From Eubacteriaceae bacterium (lineage in GTDB: Bacteria; Bacillota; Clostridia; Eubacteriales; Alkalibacteraceae), in the NCBI GenBank assembly GCA_003446375.1, contig DMAW01000016.1:1-58352 (forward strand): a DNA stretch of 58,352 nt, read 5' to 3'. The position numbers and the translations under genes are program-made. The notes beneath the pieces are model-generated. The model ran no database searches and had not been told where the DNA came from. It worked only from the letters and a program-made list of their open reading frames with translations. The stretch's first letter is position 1, and the number at the start of each line of letters is the position of its first letter. Shown here piece after piece: positions 45,650 through 55,169 of the stretch.

Positions 45650-48600
45650 CTGGACGATTGAACAAAAAAAAGTTATCGAGTCCAAAGATAAAAGCCTTCT
45701 TGTTTCGGCAGCGGCAGGTTCTGGTAAAACTGCAGTGTTAGTGGAAAGAATCATCAGGCTGATCGTAGAAAAGCGAGTGGATGTTGAGAAGCTTTTGGTA
45801 GTCACCTTTACAAAGGCGGCGGCTGAAGAGATGAAGCAGAGGATAAGCTCGACGCTGATTAAAAAAATGTCAGAGGCTAAAGGTGAGGAGCGTACGTTTA
45901 TCAATAGGCAGATAAATGCCTTACCCTTTGCTTCCATAAGCACTATACACTCTTTTTGTTCGGGAATAGTAAAAAGGTATTGCCATGTTATAGAAATAGA
46001 TCCAGCGCTAAAAGTTGGAAATGAAACAGTTCTTTTGATACTTAGGCAAAGGGCAATGGAAGAGCTCTTTGAAAAAGAGTATGAAAAAGAAAGCGAAGGA
46101 TTCAACAAATTGATAGAAAGCTTCAGCAATGACAGAAGAGACGACAAGCTTAGGAATATGATCGAACAGATTTACGGGTTTTTGATGAACAGGCCTGATC
46201 CAAAAGATTGGGGACAAAAGGTGATTGAAAGTTATGGAGTCGATTTAGAGAGTTTCAACAGCAGCATTTATTATGAGTTTTTTTCCAAGAGCACCCAGAT
46301 AAAACTTGATCACGCAGAACATGCATTGGCTCTAGCCGTAAAAAATGCTCAAGCCGCAGAGAACTTTGATAAGATAAGTGCAACGTTGCAAGATGAATTA
46401 AATAACGTCAAGTCACTAAAAAGAGCACTGGATAATGGGTTTGAGGCATTTAGAAGAGTTTTGGATACTGTCGAATTTGCAAGATTCAGCATAAAGATTG
46501 ACGACGAGTGCCTAAAAGATAAAATCAAGGAAGACAGGGAAGAAGCAAAAGAAATAGTAAAAAAACTAATTGAAAGCTTTGGATATGAAGATGCAGGGAT
46601 AATGATTCAAAATTTAAACGAAATGAAACCGGTTATTGCTTATTTGATAAAGATGGCAGAAGGATTCAAGGAGATTTACTCCAAGCTCAAAAAAGAAAAG
46701 TCGTTAATGGACTTTAATGATTTGGAACATTTCTGTATGGAAATACTCGATGATGATGAGGTATCCAAACAATTAAGGGAAGAATACAGTTATGTATTTA
46801 TGGATGAATATCAGGACAGCAACCAAATTCAAGATGCGATTGCATCAAAAGTACAAAGAGATGACAACCTTTTTCTTGTAGGGGACGTTAAGCAGAGCAT
46901 ATACCGTTTCAGGCTTTCGGATCCGACCTTGTTCATTGGAAAGAGCAGAGTTTATGACAGTGGAGATACTAATTTGAATGAACTGGTTTATCTCAATACG
47001 AATTTTAGAAGCCGAAAACCTATATTGGATTTTATCAACTTCGTTTTTGAAAAGACTATGTGTTCTTACGTTGGAGAAATTGACTATACAGACAAGGAAA
47101 AGTTAAATCCCGGGTTGCCTCTTGTAGAGATTGTGGAGGATAAAACAGAAATTCTTATCATATCCGATGATGACCGTGAGATCAAAAAAGACGAAGAAGA
47201 TAAAGAAAAAGAAGAAGAAGAGCTTAGCCTTGCGGAGTCAGAAGCAAAGGTTATTGCGTCCAGAATAAAAAAACTGCTGGGAACGGAGATTTTCGATGCG
47301 AAGCTCGGCGGGTGCAGGAAAGTAGGATATAGAGATATAGTCGTATTGCTCAGAGCAGTAAAAAGCACAGGACAGATTTATCAAGAAGTGCTGATGGAAA
47401 GCGGCATACCTGTGTTTGCGGAAAGTGGGACTGGATATTTCGACACTTTGGAAATCAGCATTCTACTGGATCTTTTGAGGGTGATTGACAACAAAAGACA
47501 AGACATTCCACTCTTGGCGGTAATGCGATCTCCGATTTTTGGATTTAGCATAGATGATATAATATCCATTAGAAAATCAGGGGAAGGCAAGAGTATGGCT
47601 GAATCACTAAATCTTGTAGAAAGAAACTCAGAAAACGAATTGTCTATCAAGGTGTGTGATATGTTAAAGAAGCTTGAGGAATGGAAAAACAAGTCTAGGG
47701 TCATGCCTCTTGACAGGTTTTTGTGGAAAGTTTTAGTAGATACAGGCTACTATGGATATGCTGGGGCATTGCCTGGAGGAGTACAGAGGCAAGCTAATAT
47801 AAGAATGCTTGTAGACAGGGCAAAAGAATTCACAGATTCTTCAATGAAGGGATTATTCAACTTTGTCAAGTTCGTAGAAGAACTTAAAAACACCAAGACT
47901 GATTTGTCGGGGGCCAAGGTTCTGGGAGCCCTGGACGATGTGGTGAGGATTATGAGCATACATAAAAGCAAAGGCCTAGAATTTCCCATAGTATTTGTAG
48001 GGGGGATGAGCAAAAAATTCAATTTTCAAGACATTCAAAGACCCCTTATACTTCATAAAGACCTGGGATTGTGCACAGACTATGTGAATTTGAAAGAGCG
48101 AAGATATTGCGAGACCATATATAAAAGCATTGCTAAAGAAAAGACGCTTCTTGAGGTGCTTTCCGAGGAGATAAGAGTTTTGTATGTTGCCATGACAAGA
48201 GCAAGGAACAAGCTTATAATGGTAGGTTCCGAAAGAAACCTTGAAAGAAAGGTAGGAAGGTGGATAAAGCCTCTTTCTGACTATTCAATTTCTCAAGCCA
48301 AGTCATATTTAGATTGGATTATGGGATCAATTATAGGCTCTAGAGAAGAATGCTCGACGAATTTAGATGGTTTTGAAAATGATCTGGCCAAGGTAAAAAA
48401 AATTTCTTTAAGATCTATTGAGAAAGCAGAATCAGACAGAGAAAGGTATCTAAAAAAGATATCAGGTCATTTCGCATCCTTGGAAGAAAATGCCGGAGAT
48501 ATACCAGCTCAAGTCAAAGAAAGGTTGGAATGGGAATATCCTTGGGACAGAGAGTTCAAAATTCCGGCAAAGATGTCTGTTACAGAGATGAAGAGATTTA

Positions 48601-49202
48601 AAGTTACAAAAAATCTTATCAAAACATCTGAGGGATTAAAAGAGCCTTTGTTTTTGCAAGGGAAGAAGACGAAGAGAGCTTCGGAAATTGGAAGCGCGAA
48701 TCACTTTGTGCTTCAACAGCTAAATCTTAATAAAATAAATGGTTCAGTAGATATAGAGGCAGAAATTGAATCGCAGATTAGAGCATTGTTTGATGATGGC
48801 AGGATAGATAGAAGTTTTGAAGGAAAAATCAACATGTCAATAGGATTATTTTTTGTAAGCCCTCTGGGCCAGAGAATGCTTAAAAGCTCAAAAATCTATA
48901 GAGAGCATACCTTCAATGTCAAGATGCTTGAATCTGAACTTTATGAAGAGGGATCAAGGGATGAGAGCGTTCTTGTTCAAGGAATGATAGACTGTTTTTT
49001 TGAAGAAGGAGACAGTTGGGTTTTGATAGACTATAAAAGCGACTACTTTTCATCTGAAAAACAAAAGATGAGCATCTTGGAAAAGTATGAAGATCAGATT
49101 GAAACATACATCAAGGCTCTTGAAAAAACTACTGATAAAAAAGTAAAAGAAGCATATCTTTATCTTTTGCATAGTAATGAAGCTTTGTCTGTGGCAACAT
49201 AA
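45642..49202 (+). CDS. addA: helicase-nuclease subunit AddA
   Basis: 1186 residues. UvrD-like motifs: Walker A VSAAAGSGKTAVLVERI, motif II FMDEYQDSNQIQ, motif III LVGDVKQSIYRFR, motif V MSIHKSKGLEFPIVF and motif VI LYVAMTRARNKL. The C-terminal nuclease reads IDYKSDYF. The GTG at 45633 is in frame, but GAGAGGTG suits the ATG at 45642. A highly charged Lys/Glu-rich insert lies near residues 515-535. Confidence 0.95.
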   Translation: MTDWTIEQKKVIESKDKSLLVSAAAGSGKTAVLVERIIRLIVEKRVDVEKLLVVTFTKAAAEEMKQRISSTLIKKMSEAKGEERTFINRQINALPFASISTIHSFCSGIVKRYCHVIEIDPALKVGNETVLLILRQRAMEELFEKEYEKESEGFNKLIESFSNDRRDDKLRNMIEQIYGFLMNRPDPKDWGQKVIESYGVDLESFNSSIYYEFFSKSTQIKLDHAEHALALAVKNAQAAENFDKISATLQDELNNVKSLKRALDNGFEAFRRVLDTVEFARFSIKIDDECLKDKIKEDREEAKEIVKKLIESFGYEDAGIMIQNLNEMKPVIAYLIKMAEGFKEIYSKLKKEKSLMDFNDLEHFCMEILDDDEVSKQLREEYSYVFMDEYQDSNQIQDAIASKVQRDDNLFLVGDVKQSIYRFRLSDPTLFIGKSRVYDSGDTNLNELVYLNTNFRSRKPILDFINFVFEKTMCSYVGEIDYTDKEKLNPGLPLVEIVEDKTEILIISDDDREIKKDEEDKEKEEEELSLAESEAKVIASRIKKLLGTEIFDAKLGGCRKVGYRDIVVLLRAVKSTGQIYQEVLMESGIPVFAESGTGYFDTLEISILLDLLRVIDNKRQDIPLLAVMRSPIFGFSIDDIISIRKSGEGKSMAESLNLVERNSENELSIKVCDMLKKLEEWKNKSRVMPLDRFLWKVLVDTGYYGYAGALPGGVQRQANIRMLVDRAKEFTDSSMKGLFNFVKFVEELKNTKTDLSGAKVLGALDDVVRIMSIHKSKGLEFPIVFVGGMSKKFNFQDIQRPLILHKDLGLCTDYVNLKERRYCETIYKSIAKEKTLLEVLSEEIRVLYVAMTRARNKLIMVGSERNLERKVGRWIKPLSDYSISQAKSYLDWIMGSIIGSREECSTNLDGFENDLAKVKKISLRSIEKAESDRERYLKKISGHFASLEENAGDIPAQVKERLEWEYPWDREFKIPAKMSVTEMKRFKVTKNLIKTSEGLKEPLFLQGKKTKRASEIGSANHFVLQQLNLNKINGSVDIEAEIESQIRALFDDGRIDRSFEGKINMSIGLFFVSPLGQRMLKSSKIYREHTFNVKMLESELYEEGSRDESVLVQGMIDCFFEEGDSWVLIDYKSDYFSSEKQKMSILEKYEDQIETYIKALEKTTDKKVKEAYLYLLHSNEALSVAT

Positions 49203-49205
49203 TTG

Positions 49206-49234
49206 TTGACAGGCAATACTTCATAGGGTAGTAT
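49206..49234 (+). promoter_or_regulatory. promoter of ispE
   Basis: TTGACA (49206-49211), 17-base spacer, TAGTAT (49229-49234), immediately after the addA stop. Confidence 0.55.
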
Positions 49235-49284
49235 CATATTATGTGAATTTAGTATACAATATTACAAAAACAAATGAGGTGCTT

Positions 49285-50154
49285 ATGAATCGTTTTTCGG
49301 TTATGACTCCGGCAAAAATAAATCTGACTTTAGACATAATTAAGAAAAGAGAAGATGGATATCATGAAATATCCATGGTAATGCAAACTGTGGACCTTTG
49401 TGACGAGCTTGAGTTTGAGGAAAGAGAAAGTCAAATAGAAATAGAATGCACGAATGACAAAATACCTTGCGACAGAGGCAACTTGGTTTATAAGGCTGCA
49501 AAGGCTCTAAAGGAAGAATTCGATATCAAAAAAGGCGTTTATATAAAAATAAACAAGCGCATACCTTTGGAAGCAGGTCTTGCAGGAGGGTCTTCAAATG
49601 CTGCAGGAACTTTAATAGCTCTTAAAAAACTTTGGGACATTCGCATTTCCGAAGAAAGGTTAAATGAAATAGCCAAATCCATAGGTGCGGATGTTCCATA
49701 CTGTACCCAAGGAGGCACCATGTTGGCTGAAGGCATCGGAGAGAAGCTTACAAGGCTTAAAAACTTGCCGGATTATCAAGTGGTTCTGGTAAAGCCCAAT
49801 TTCACGATATCCACGGCGTGGGCTTACAATAATGTGGATATAAAAAATATCAAGAAACATCCGGATAATGAAGCTGTCAGCCGAGCCATTGAATACGGGG
49901 ATCGAGCTGAGATTGAAAAAAACTTGGGGAATGTTTTTGAACAAGCAGCTTTCAAAAAATATCCGGAGCTTGCCGGAATAAAAAAGGCTTTGACTGAGTT
50001 GGGGGCAAAGGGGAGCCTAATGAGCGGAAGCGGACCGACAGTCTACGGACTGTTCGACGATGAGGCAAAAGCTGAAAGTGCATGGAAACACTTTAGGGAG
50101 ATATATGATGAGGTATACAAGGCAAAGACATGCCATCAATTAATTAAGGAGTGA
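49285..50154 (+). CDS. ispE: 4-diphosphocytidyl-2-C-methyl-D-erythritol kinase
   Basis: 289 residues, GHMP kinase of the MEP isoprenoid pathway. Begins MNRFSVMTPAKINLTLDI; the ATP motif is PLEAGLAGGSSNAAGTL and the C-terminal motif LMSGSGPTVYGLF. GAGGTG precedes the ATG at 49285; the GTG at 49243 is less likely. The next gene begins nine bases beyond its stop. Confidence 0.95.
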   Translation: MNRFSVMTPAKINLTLDIIKKREDGYHEISMVMQTVDLCDELEFEERESQIEIECTNDKIPCDRGNLVYKAAKALKEEFDIKKGVYIKINKRIPLEAGLAGGSSNAAGTLIALKKLWDIRISEERLNEIAKSIGADVPYCTQGGTMLAEGIGEKLTRLKNLPDYQVVLVKPNFTISTAWAYNNVDIKNIKKHPDNEAVSRAIEYGDRAEIEKNLGNVFEQAAFKKYPELAGIKKALTELGAKGSLMSGSGPTVYGLFDDEAKAESAWKHFREIYDEVYKAKTCHQLIKE

Positions 50155-50162
50155 TCTACCCT

Positions 50163-50834
50163 ATGGATAATTTTCTCAAAATAGATATGGATACTTACAA
50201 ACCACTGAGGGAAATTGTATTTACAACAATGCGAGAGGCTATCATCAATGGAGATTTCAAGCCCGGGCAGAGACTGATGGAAGTTCAGTTGGCAGAACAA
50301 ATGGGCGTCAGCAGAACTCCTGTCAGAGAGGCGATAAGAAAGCTGGAGCTTGAAGGGCTTGTAGTGATGGTTCCGAGAAAAGGCGCGTACGTGGCAGGTC
50401 TTTCAAGTGAGGATGTAAAAGAGGTTCTTGAAATAAGAGCAGTATTGGAAGGATTGGCAGCATCTTTAGCGGCGAAAAATGCTTCTGATGCAGATATAGA
50501 GCAACTCCAGGAAATAGTCGAAAAATTCAAAAATGCTGCTGAAGAAAAAGACGTGGTAAGATTGATAAACTTTGATTCAGACTTCCACGATGTAATGTAT
50601 AGGGCGTCAAAAAATAAAAAGCTGATCCAGCTGATCAGTGCTTTAAGAGAACAGGTACAAAGATTCAGGGTTGCTTATTTTACAAAGATAAAAAGCACCC
50701 AAGCCTTGATTGAAGAACACAACGAACTGGTTTCATCCATTTTGAATAAAGAGCCGGAAAAAGCAAGAGCTATAGCTGAAAAGCATATAGCTACAACAGA
50801 AAAATTGATCACCTCAATTGAGGAAAAGAGGTAG
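50163..50834 (+). CDS. GntR-family transcriptional regulator (FadR/FCD type)
   Basis: 223 residues. N-terminal winged helix with AEQMGVSRTPVREAIRKLEL, then an all-helical FCD ligand domain with metal-type His/Asp residues (FDSDFHDVMY; a His in IAEKHIATTEKL). AAGGAG lies 11 bases before the ATG at 50163. Co-transcribed with ispE by position. Ligand unknown; carboxylic acids are typical. Confidence 0.9.
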   Translation: MDNFLKIDMDTYKPLREIVFTTMREAIINGDFKPGQRLMEVQLAEQMGVSRTPVREAIRKLELEGLVVMVPRKGAYVAGLSSEDVKEVLEIRAVLEGLAASLAAKNASDADIEQLQEIVEKFKNAAEEKDVVRLINFDSDFHDVMYRASKNKKLIQLISALREQVQRFRVAYFTKIKSTQALIEEHNELVSSILNKEPEKARAIAEKHIATTEKLITSIEEKR

Positions 50835-50843
50835 CAAAGATTA

Positions 50844-51296
50844 CTAGGCTTCAGAAGGTTCAAGCAAAAGGACTATTACAAGCAATATGCTTCCTAAAAC
50901 TATGAATATATCGGCTACGTTGAAAATGGCGAAATTTATTAGTCGGAAATCAAAGAAGTCGACTACAAAATTAAATCTGAATCGATCAATCAGATTTCCC
51001 AACGCTCCTCCAATTATGAAAGCCAGTGAGAGGCTTTTGATAGAAAGTTTAGCTTCTTTTTTGGTGAGCGTTGCCAAGTATATGAAAAGTATCACAGAAA
51101 AAATGGAAGTGATGATTTTTAAAAACAGCTGCATGTCAGTGAAGATGCTAAAAGCAGCGCCTGTGTTTTCGGCATAAGTAAGGTGAAAGATGCCATCCAA
51201 CAAAGGAATGCTGCCATGGCCTTTCAGATATTCCAAGACTAAGTATTTGGATATTTGATCCATTGCTACTATGGTAAATATAATTACAAAACTCAA
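50844..51296 (-). CDS. lspA: lipoprotein signal peptidase (signal peptidase II)
   Basis: 150 residues, four membrane segments. Catalytic Asp104 (GNLIDRF) and Asp129 (FNVADIF) are present, along with AENTGAAFS. Processes lipobox prolipoproteins such as those at 1102 and 39079. TTG start with GGGAGG seven bases upstream. Divergent from tyrS, and only nine bases from the convergent GntR gene. Confidence 0.95.
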   Translation of the reverse strand: MSFVIIFTIVAMDQISKYLVLEYLKGHGSIPLLDGIFHLTYAENTGAAFSIFTDMQLFLKIITSIFSVILFIYLATLTKKEAKLSIKSLSLAFIIGGALGNLIDRFRFNFVVDFFDFRLINFAIFNVADIFIVLGSILLVIVLLLEPSEA

Positions 51297-51433
51297 ATTA
51301 TTATCCTCCCGTTACAAATTTAATTGCATTTATAGTATAATATATGATTGAGCCGGTGTACAGGCGAGAGTCAAAGACGGAAGAAATAAATAATTTGATC
51401 TTAAGATGCACAAGCTATATATAGGAGGCAAAA

Positions 51434-52657
51434 ATGGACAATGTGTTTGACGTTTTAAAAGAACGTGGATTTATCGAACAGTGTACCCACGAAGATGAAA
51501 TAAGAGAACTGCTGGCAAATGAGCAGGTGACGTTTTATATAGGTTTTGATCCGACTGCAGATAGCCTTCACATAGGTCATTTTTTGCAGATCATGGTAAT
51601 GACTCATATGCAGAAATACGGGCATAGGCCTATTGCCTTAATCGGCGGAGGCACTACGATGGTAGGAGATCCCACTGATAAAACGGATATGAGAAAAATG
51701 CTCACTCAGGAGCAGATAAGCCAAAACGGAGAAAGATTCAAAGAGGTATTCAAAAAGTTTTTAGATTTTTCTCAAGGGAAAGCTATGATGCTAAATAATG
51801 CAGACTGGCTTTTAAACCTTAATTATGTGGATCTTCTAAGAGAAATAGGAGTACATTTTTCGGTTAACAGAATGTTGGCTGCGGACTGCTATAAGACTAG
51901 AATGGAAAAGGGCCTGACTTTCTTGGAATTCAACTATATGATAATGCAGTCTTACGATTTTTATGTACTGTACAAGGACTACGGCTGCAAGATGCAATTA
52001 GGAGGAAATGATCAGTGGTCAAATATTTTAGGTGGGACTGAACTGATAAGAAGAAAGCTGGGAGGACAAGCTTACGGGATGACTTTTAGCCTATTAACCA
52101 CATCGGACGGCAAAAAAATGGGAAAGACTGAAAAAGGAGCTCTATGGCTTGATCCGCAAAAGACGTCACCCTACGATTTTTACCAATATTGGAGAAATGT
52201 AGATGACGCAGATGTAAAGAAGTGCCTTTCATTGCTTACTTTCTTGCCAATGAATGAAGTCGAAAACTTAAGCGCACTGGAAGGCTCTGATATAAATAAG
52301 GCCAAAGAAGTACTTGCGTACGAAGTAACCCAGATGATCCACGGAGAAGAAGAGGCGAGAAAGGCTCAAGATACTGCGAAAAGCTTATTTTCCTTGCATG
52401 CGGATTCTGCCGAAATGCCTACTACCAAAATAGAAAGGAAAGAACTTTCGGGGATGGAGATTTTGGACATAATGCTAAAAGCCGGCTTGATACCTTCAAA
52501 GAGCGAGGGCAGAAGGCTCGTGACTCAAGGCGGCATCCAGATTGATGGAGAGAAAATAAGTGATTTAAAATATACTCTGCCTGAAGATAAGCTTTGTAAA
52601 GAAAGTTTTATTATCAAAAAAGGCAAAAAAGTTCACCACAAAATAAAAATAGTATGA
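51434..52657 (+). CDS. tyrS: tyrosyl-tRNA synthetase
   Basis: 407 residues. Class I motifs: DSLHIGHF (HIGH) and KKMGKT (KMSKS-like). Tyr-binding NDQWSN. A C-terminal S4 domain (LIPSKSEGRRLVTQGGIQI) contacts the tRNA. AGGAGG precedes the ATG. A TATAAT box lies at 51336-51341. No T-box leader is seen in the 137-base upstream region. Confidence 0.96.
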   Translation: MDNVFDVLKERGFIEQCTHEDEIRELLANEQVTFYIGFDPTADSLHIGHFLQIMVMTHMQKYGHRPIALIGGGTTMVGDPTDKTDMRKMLTQEQISQNGERFKEVFKKFLDFSQGKAMMLNNADWLLNLNYVDLLREIGVHFSVNRMLAADCYKTRMEKGLTFLEFNYMIMQSYDFYVLYKDYGCKMQLGGNDQWSNILGGTELIRRKLGGQAYGMTFSLLTTSDGKKMGKTEKGALWLDPQKTSPYDFYQYWRNVDDADVKKCLSLLTFLPMNEVENLSALEGSDINKAKEVLAYEVTQMIHGEEEARKAQDTAKSLFSLHADSAEMPTTKIERKELSGMEILDIMLKAGLIPSKSEGRRLVTQGGIQIDGEKISDLKYTLPEDKLCKESFIIKKGKKVHHKIKIV

Positions 52658-52661
52658 AGCT

Positions 52662-52699
52662 ATGCCGCCGGTATGTGAAATGCATATTACCAGCGGCAT
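52662..52699 (+). terminator. hairpin after tyrS
   Basis: ATGCCGC (52662-52668) pairs with GCGGCAT (52693-52699), with an inner GGTA/TACC stem. There is no T run, so it may only partly terminate. Confidence 0.4.
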
Positions 52700-52723
52700 T
52701 ATCTACAATCAGGAGGTTTTAAA

Positions 52724-53968
52724 ATGGCAAAGAGCTCAAACCCTGTCAGAGGAACAAGAGACATACTTCCAAAGGAAATGGCTATCAGAGACGAAATTGA
52801 AGCCAAGATATTAAACACATACCGAGTTCACGGTTTTGAAAGGATTGAAACTCCTGCTATAGAATCTTTGGAACTTCTTTTGGATAGCGAGGGAGGAGAA
52901 AATCTCAAGATGCTTTACACTATCCTTAAAAGAGGAGAAAAGCTCAATCTCAAAGAAAATGCAAGTATTGCAGAAATATGCGATATAGGGTTGAGATACG
53001 ATTTGACGCTGCCTTTGAGCAGGTTTTATTCAAACAACAAGCAAGAGCTCTCTTTTCCCTTTAAGAGCATTCAGATAGGCAATGTATACAGGGCTGAAAG
53101 ACCCCAAAAGGGTCGGTTTAGATCTTTTAAACAATGTGACATCGACATAATAGGAGATGATTCCTGGTGTGCAGAAGTGGAACTTATAGACACTACGGCA
53201 AAAGCACTCAAAGCGATCGGACTTGAAAATTTCACGGTGAGGATAAATGATAGGAGAATTCTTTCAGAGATGATAGTCTTTAGCGGATACGATGATTCTC
53301 AAGTTGAGCAGGTCAGCATAATACTGGACAAAAAGGATAAGATAGAAAGAACCGGCGTAATTCGGGAACTTGAAGAATTGCCTCAAGGGAGAGATGCTGC
53401 TATTAAGCTGGTGGATATGACTGAATCCCTGGATGCAAAAAGCTTAGAAGCGTCGAGGTTTTCATCAGAAGCAGTAAAAGGACTTTTGCGCACGGTAGAA
53501 GCGATAAAGGATCTTGCAGGCGTTGACTTTAAGATTGAGTTCGATCCAACCTTAGTGAGGGGAATGGGATATTATACAGGAATGATTTTTGAAGTAGCTT
53601 ACGGGCCTTACGGTTTTTCAATAGCGGGAGGTGGCAGATACGACGGACTTATTGGAAAGTTCAGCAAAGAGTCTGTACCGGCTGTTGGTTTTTCCATCGG
53701 ATTTGAGCGGATAGTGTCGATAATGATGGAAGAAGATATGGATATAAAAAGCGAGAATAAGCGGTTGGCCCTTTTATACGACGAAGATAAGGAAATATCA
53801 AAAGTCATAAGACAGGCAGAGGCGTTAAGAAGCAAGGGATACATGGTGACGGTAGCAAAAGCCAAGAAAAAACTTGGGAAACAGATTGGACAACTTGAGG
53901 CATCCGGATTTGGATACCTCTGGGTATACGGCAGAGATACTGAAGAAAAAAAGCTGGGGAAAGACTGA
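52724..53968 (+). CDS. hisS: histidyl-tRNA synthetase
   Basis: 414 residues, class II. GTRDILPKE, LRYDLTLPLSRF (motif 2 region), RAERPQKGRFRSFKQCDID, the His-A motif LVRGMGYYTGMIFEV and SIGFERI (motif 3), then an anticodon domain. HisZ-type proteins look similar, but all catalytic motifs are present. AGGAGG precedes the ATG, and its stop overlaps the next start by one base. Confidence 0.93.
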   Translation: MAKSSNPVRGTRDILPKEMAIRDEIEAKILNTYRVHGFERIETPAIESLELLLDSEGGENLKMLYTILKRGEKLNLKENASIAEICDIGLRYDLTLPLSRFYSNNKQELSFPFKSIQIGNVYRAERPQKGRFRSFKQCDIDIIGDDSWCAEVELIDTTAKALKAIGLENFTVRINDRRILSEMIVFSGYDDSQVEQVSIILDKKDKIERTGVIRELEELPQGRDAAIKLVDMTESLDAKSLEASRFSSEAVKGLLRTVEAIKDLAGVDFKIEFDPTLVRGMGYYTGMIFEVAYGPYGFSIAGGGRYDGLIGKFSKESVPAVGFSIGFERIVSIMMEEDMDIKSENKRLALLYDEDKEISKVIRQAEALRSKGYMVTVAKAKKKLGKQIGQLEASGFGYLWVYGRDTEEKKLGKD

Positions 53969-55101
53969 TGGTTAAAAAATTCGAGATAATAGCTACCTGT
54001 ACCTTTGGGCTTGAAGGTGTTCTGAAAAGAGAAGTTACCCATTTGGGATTTGAAAAACCAAGGACTGAAAATGGAAGAGTGATCTTTGCCGGAACATGCG
54101 AAGATATAGCAAGGGCAAACATATCTTTAAGAACTGCAGATAGGGTATTGGTGAAGATAGGCGAATTTGAAAGCCTGACCTTTGATGAATTATACGAAAA
54201 AACCAAGGCTCTGCCATGGGAAAACTGGGTCGGCCCTAAAGACAGTTTTCCAGTGGCAAAGGCTACTTCTGTGAAGTCGCGGCTTTTTAGCAAATCGGAT
54301 TGTCAGAAAATCGTAAAAAAAGCAGTAGTGGATAGATTGAAGGGAAAATACCACATAGAGTGGTTCAAAGAAACTGAAGAAAAATTTCCTATCCATATAA
54401 ACATCCTAAAAGACATAGCGGTTTTATCCATAGATACATCGGGAAGGGGTCTTAACAAAAGAGGATACAGAGCAGAAGGCAACGAAGCATCCATTAAAGA
54501 GACGCTTGCGGCGGCATTGGTTTTGTTGTCGGGATGGAGAAGAGATAAAAAACTTATAGATCCATTTTGTGGTTCCGGCACTATACTGATAGAGGCGGCG
54601 ATGTTTGGGTTGGACATCAAACCCGGAATAAACAGAAGCTTCATAAGTGAGACTTGGAGCGAAGAATTTAAGATTGCGTATGCTAAAATGAAAAAAGAGC
54701 TATCCGTATGTAAAGATTATGGCAAACTGGATATTCAGGGGTGGGATCTAGACAAAAAATCTCTGGCGACAGCTATGCAAAATGCTGAAATCGCAGGAGT
54801 GAAGGATCATATAAAATTCATCGAAAAAGATGCCAGAAGTATTTCGGAGCTTGAAGACTCAGGAGTCATAATCGCAAATCCGCCATATGGCGATAGGATG
54901 ATGAATAAAAAAGAAGTGGAAAAATTATATCAGGATCTAGGAGAAAGTTATAAAAAACTCAAGGGATGGTCTTTTAATGTGATAACAGGCCATCTTGAAT
55001 TTGAAAGGCATTTCAAGAGGAAGGCTTCCAAAAACAGGAAGCTTTACAATGGGAATCTTCTTACTTATTTTTATCAGTTCCAATCTAATTTTAAAAGATG
55101 A
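53968..55101 (+). CDS. THUMP-domain class I RNA methyltransferase (RlmL N-terminal/YpsC-like)
   Basis: 377 residues. N-terminal ferredoxin-like and THUMP domain (about 1-155) and a C-terminal Rossmann methyltransferase with DPFCGSGTI (motif I) and NPPYGDRM (the N6/N2 methylation motif). It is likely a 23S rRNA guanine-N2 methyltransferase, by homology with YpsC/RlmL. Overlaps hisS by one base. Confidence 0.92.
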   Translation: MVKKFEIIATCTFGLEGVLKREVTHLGFEKPRTENGRVIFAGTCEDIARANISLRTADRVLVKIGEFESLTFDELYEKTKALPWENWVGPKDSFPVAKATSVKSRLFSKSDCQKIVKKAVVDRLKGKYHIEWFKETEEKFPIHINILKDIAVLSIDTSGRGLNKRGYRAEGNEASIKETLAAALVLLSGWRRDKKLIDPFCGSGTILIEAAMFGLDIKPGINRSFISETWSEEFKIAYAKMKKELSVCKDYGKLDIQGWDLDKKSLATAMQNAEIAGVKDHIKFIEKDARSISELEDSGVIIANPPYGDRMMNKKEVEKLYQDLGESYKKLKGWSFNVITGHLEFERHFKRKASKNRKLYNGNLLTYFYQFQSNFKR

Positions 55102-55128
55102 TTTCATGGCATGATTAGCGTTATCTTA

Positions 55129-55137
55129 TGATATAAT
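55129..55137 (+). promoter_or_regulatory. extended -10 promoter of the thyX-sigH gene group
   Basis: TGA-TATAAT (55129-55137), 33 bases before the thyX start. Confidence 0.55.
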
Positions 55138-55169
55138 TGATAGAAATAACTTAGGTAGGAGGTACTCTC

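Noticed and set aside
45596..46147. 183-residue open frame opposite the addB/addA junction
   Set aside because: Leu/Ser-rich antisense shadow of AddA.
51297..51433. T-box leader before tyrS
   Set aside because: Only 137 bases shared with the divergent lspA start; no T-box sequence or terminator hairpin found. The 66 bases before hisS were also negative.
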